Positions 61,063 to 64,000 of a stretch of DNA of 64,000 nt are shown piece by piece. The stretch comes from Tubiluchus corallicola (Eukaryota; Priapulida; Priapulimorpha; Priapulimorphida; Tubiluchidae). The DNA lies in NCBI GenBank assembly GCA_030141605.1, contig JAQGDQ010000079.1:372001-436000 (forward strand), given 5' to 3'. The first letter of the stretch is position 1, and each line of letters begins with the position of its first letter. A model generated the notes under the pieces. It searched no databases and was not told the DNA's origin. It worked only from the letters and a program-made list of their open reading frames with translations. Both the position numbers and the translations under genes were made by a program.

Positions 61063-64000
61063 ATCTGATCTGATAGTAGAAGACAGCCGCAGCTAAGCGA
61101 CTGTAAAAGTCTCCAGATCACTTGCCTTTTATGGAACTAGCTTGCTGTGCACTGGAATGCACGATTAGAAATGAAGTCCGTCTAGAAAGCATTTCTTCTA
61201 TCGTCAGAACACAGTTGGTTGGTACAATTATTAATTTTTGGAAAGGGCGTTGGACATTCACAAATATGTCTAATGCGGACAGTTAGGCCTATCAATTTCG
61301 ATTATCGATCATGATTTCAGCGTCTGTATACTGTTTTAATTGGTACTGCTTGTAGAAATATCTTAATATAATATTAATATATAATATATAATATAACTTA
61401 AATCGTATTTAATCTTATAGATTCAATATTTATGTGATGCATGTAGTTAGTTACTACTCTCTCGAGATCTTTTGCGAGCAGCTATCAGTTATGCGATTAT
61501 TGATTTCAATTGGTAGGACGTGTGGAAAATAGGCCTATTTTAACCATATTTTATGCATTAAATGTAATTGCGATTATTATAAAATTATATATATGTATAT
61601 ATGCGTTTATATAATTATGCGATTATATGTGCGTTTATTCTCATATGCGTATATACGTATATATCAACGCTCTTGTGTTTTGCATGATTTTGATTTCATT
61701 TGCAGAGAATTTTTTCGTTTCACAAATTGTATAAAAATCGTTTAATTAGTAAAATTATAAACAGTGTCCATGCTTAAGACTTAATATGTATTAAAATTTT
61801 TCAGAAATGCATTGATGAATATCCTTTTATACTGGTTGCAACGCAAGGTTACAAGGTTTTTAAGTTCAGTTTCAGTTACAATTTTTAAAAGATTTGTCTA
61901 ACTTTTAAAATACAATAATTTTGGGTTTGATTTTTTGACAACCTGAAGTGGACTATTTAAATGCACACAGACGAAGCGTTTACATATACGTACCGTTTCA
62001 TAAAGTCGCCAAAACGTTTTAAAAACAGACCACATACCGAGAACGCTTTGAAAACGTTTTTGAGATGTTGAGAAAAAGTTGCGTGTTTGTGGAATTCCGG
62101 CGAAATAATAATAGGCCTACAATTAATCCGATTTAAAATGGCTAAATACGCAAAAGTAATGTATTTTAATATAGTAACTTATCGCTACAGTAGATACATT
62201 TGCATAAAAAATTTACAGGCAGCTATTTTGGCGTCTGTAGTTTTTGTTTACAGTCAGAAATGGCTTATTCTTATTTTTCTCCTAACACGGAGCTCTTGCA
62301 TGGACGGCAAGGAGTCGTATGACTCGTGTTTTATTATTTAAATCGCATCTTAAAATAAACTATTACTTACTTACTTGTACCAGGCTGGGTTTCTCCAATA
62401 GGAGCAACCCGCGGTAGCGCTGGTGTTAGGCCTCTTAAAAACATTGAAATTTAATTGGTGATGGCGACGGTAATAGAAATGGCAACGGCAGCAGTAGCCA
62501 CAGCAACAGCAGCAGCAATAGGAACAACAACAACAGCAGCGGCAGCAACAACAGCAACAGGAGCAGCAGCGGCAGCAGCACAACAGCAGGAGCAGCAGCA
62601 ACAGCAACAGGAGCAATAGCAACAATGGGAGCGGCAGCAGCAACAACGATAATGACAACAACAACATAATGATAAAAATAACTTATGTTCAAACACTCAG
62701 TGTTGCACAAGTTAAACTTTTCGGGGGATTCAGAAACGTATCTTTGCATATAGTTTCTACATAAATGACAGTTATGTAAAAATGACAATCTGTTTTGCTA
62801 CCAATCAATATTCTATATGATATTTCTATCAATATTCACACTTCACTGTCTTTGTTTTCAATTATTCAGCAAAATTAATGATGCCTTTTCTTGAAACTTC
62901 CTTCAATAGTGTTAAGATCTTAAAAAATTATGATGACCTTGAAAATCCTGGTTGACATATTGAAATACTGAATTGAGTCATTGGTTTGGAATAATTATAT
63001 ACTTCAATAGTAATTCACAAGTTTTGCAATTACAGAATTAAATTTTACCGCTAATTTAGCGGTTTTAGTTAGTTTAACACGCCTATAATAAATATAGCTA
63101 CATATGGGTCAACGTACGTACCGATTTTAGGGTAAAATCGTCAATCTAAAATAAAAATTTTGTCTATACTTATCAGTCGTTTGTTATTTGTCTAGCATAT
63201 GTTTGCATGTGTTTGTTAGTTTTTAGCATTTTTCACATATAACTAGTATGTGTGACAGTACGCGAACGGAAGGAAATTCCCAAGGGGACTGAAAGAAGTT
63301 GCCCGGCTTGATTTGAGCGAATTTTAAGTAAGCGCAGCAACGGTTCACAAAACTCCTTGATATGGCGAATGCGTCATGAAACTGGAAAAAGCAATCCAGG
63401 TAGAAAAGTCACAAGTAAAAATGCCATAGGAAAAAGTCAAGGAAAAAGGCACAGAAAAAAGATAATAACCCTAACCCTAAATCCTAGCCAATTTGCGATT
63501 TTTTTGTGTGACATTTTTTCGTGACTTTTTCCTGTGATTTTATTACCGGTCACCGGAAAAACACAGGATTGGGAGAGTCAGGTTGAGGAGAACTCAGAGA
63601 CGTCGTCAATTAATAAATAAAAGTTCGTTAAAGGCAAAGATTTGTTATCCTATGTAGAATGCAGAATGACAAAAATGTCTAAAAACAAAACATTTACTCC
63701 TAAAAATGCTTAATTAGCATCAGCCAGTATTTTAAAGCTGGTACAGAACGTAACCAATCTTTTTTGGAGTTTGAAATTTTAAAACTGAATTATTTGTTTT
63801 GGAAATAATTGAGTTTTTGTTTTGAAAATGCACAATTCATTTGCCCTGGTAGGGCTGCCGCCGTTCGTTAGACTGTGTCTAGACACTGCCACGTACAATC
63901 GTACGCCGGCCTGCAGTCTATACGTAAGCAGAAATCTCTCCGTTTATATTTTTTGTGCCATTTGAACTCAGTATCTTTTGCATGGGAGTCCACGACGCAT
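61063..64000. other. Non-coding right end of window
   Basis: AT-rich sequence with TATA-type runs (about 61360-61400 and 61590-61660), the CAG/CAA triplet tract at 62460-62680 and short non-conserved open frames. Two telomere-like CCCTAA units at 63470-63480 stand alone. No gene is seen. Confidence 0.5.
62460..62680. repeat. Imperfect (GCA/ACA)n triplet tract
   Basis: About 220 bp of interrupted AGCAGC/AACAAC triplets. The Leu-, Ala- and Cys-rich frames on the minus strand are all translations of it, not genes. Confidence 0.95.

Noticed and set aside
62371-62788. Three overlapping Leu-, Ala- and Cys-rich frames on the minus strand
   Set aside because: They are all translations of the interrupted CAG/CAA triplet tract.
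63465-63485. Telomere-like CCCTAA repeats
   Set aside because: Only about two units, with unrelated sequence on both sides, so not a telomere.
1-64000. CRISPR arrays, operons or prokaryotic-type defence systems
   Set aside because: Introns, poly(A) signals and metazoan gene families show animal nuclear DNA. The tandem arrays lack regular short repeats with unique spacers.

Overview
This window looks like nuclear DNA of an invertebrate animal. It is AT-rich, and its genes are split by GT-AG introns of about 0.4-4 kb. It carries many microsatellites, small inverted-repeat transposons and decayed non-LTR retrotransposons. The proteins are metazoan: an HNOX guanylate cyclase of the arthropod Gyc88E type, an SLC16 carrier, a PLCXD-type phospholipase, a urate-pathway decarboxylase and an intracellular I-set Ig protein. 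I cannot name the phylum from sequence alone.

Layout. 1-14.0 kb is repeat-rich and has no complete gene. It holds tandem duplications, a degenerate ~58-bp minisatellite, a 1.3-kb LTR-like element, a TA-rich palindromic element, and one isolated candidate first coding exon on the minus strand at 10310-10345. 14.1-15.0 kb is a complete two-exon OHCU decarboxylase gene (urad, +). 16.8-22.5 kb is a complete four-exon SLC16/MCT-type transporter (-) whose last intron has a GC donor. It lies head-to-head, 403 bp apart, with a three-exon PI-PLC X-domain gene (+, 22.9-26.9 kb). 27-35 kb holds a decayed non-LTR retrotransposon (-), an orphan exon-like ORF and repeats. 35.2-50.3 kb is an 11-exon atypical soluble guanylate cyclase (+), predicted 853 residues, with HNOX, HNOBA, signalling helix, cyclase domain and a long disordered tail ending in a polybasic stretch plus a CAAX box. 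50.3-59 kb is non-coding with two inverted-repeat elements. 59.1-61.1 kb is a small I-set Ig gene (-) with a likely upstream UTR exon and TATA box. 61.1-64 kb shows only simple repeats.

The genes are ordinary animal housekeeping and signalling genes and do not form an operon-like system. The most interesting signal is the guanylate cyclase. It keeps heme-ligand, YxSxR and all catalytic residues in one chain, so it could work as a homodimer. Its C-terminus (polybasic + CVVA) predicts prenylation and membrane targeting of a nominally soluble gas sensor. All exon models were built by hand from splice sites, frame continuity and remembered family features, without database searches.
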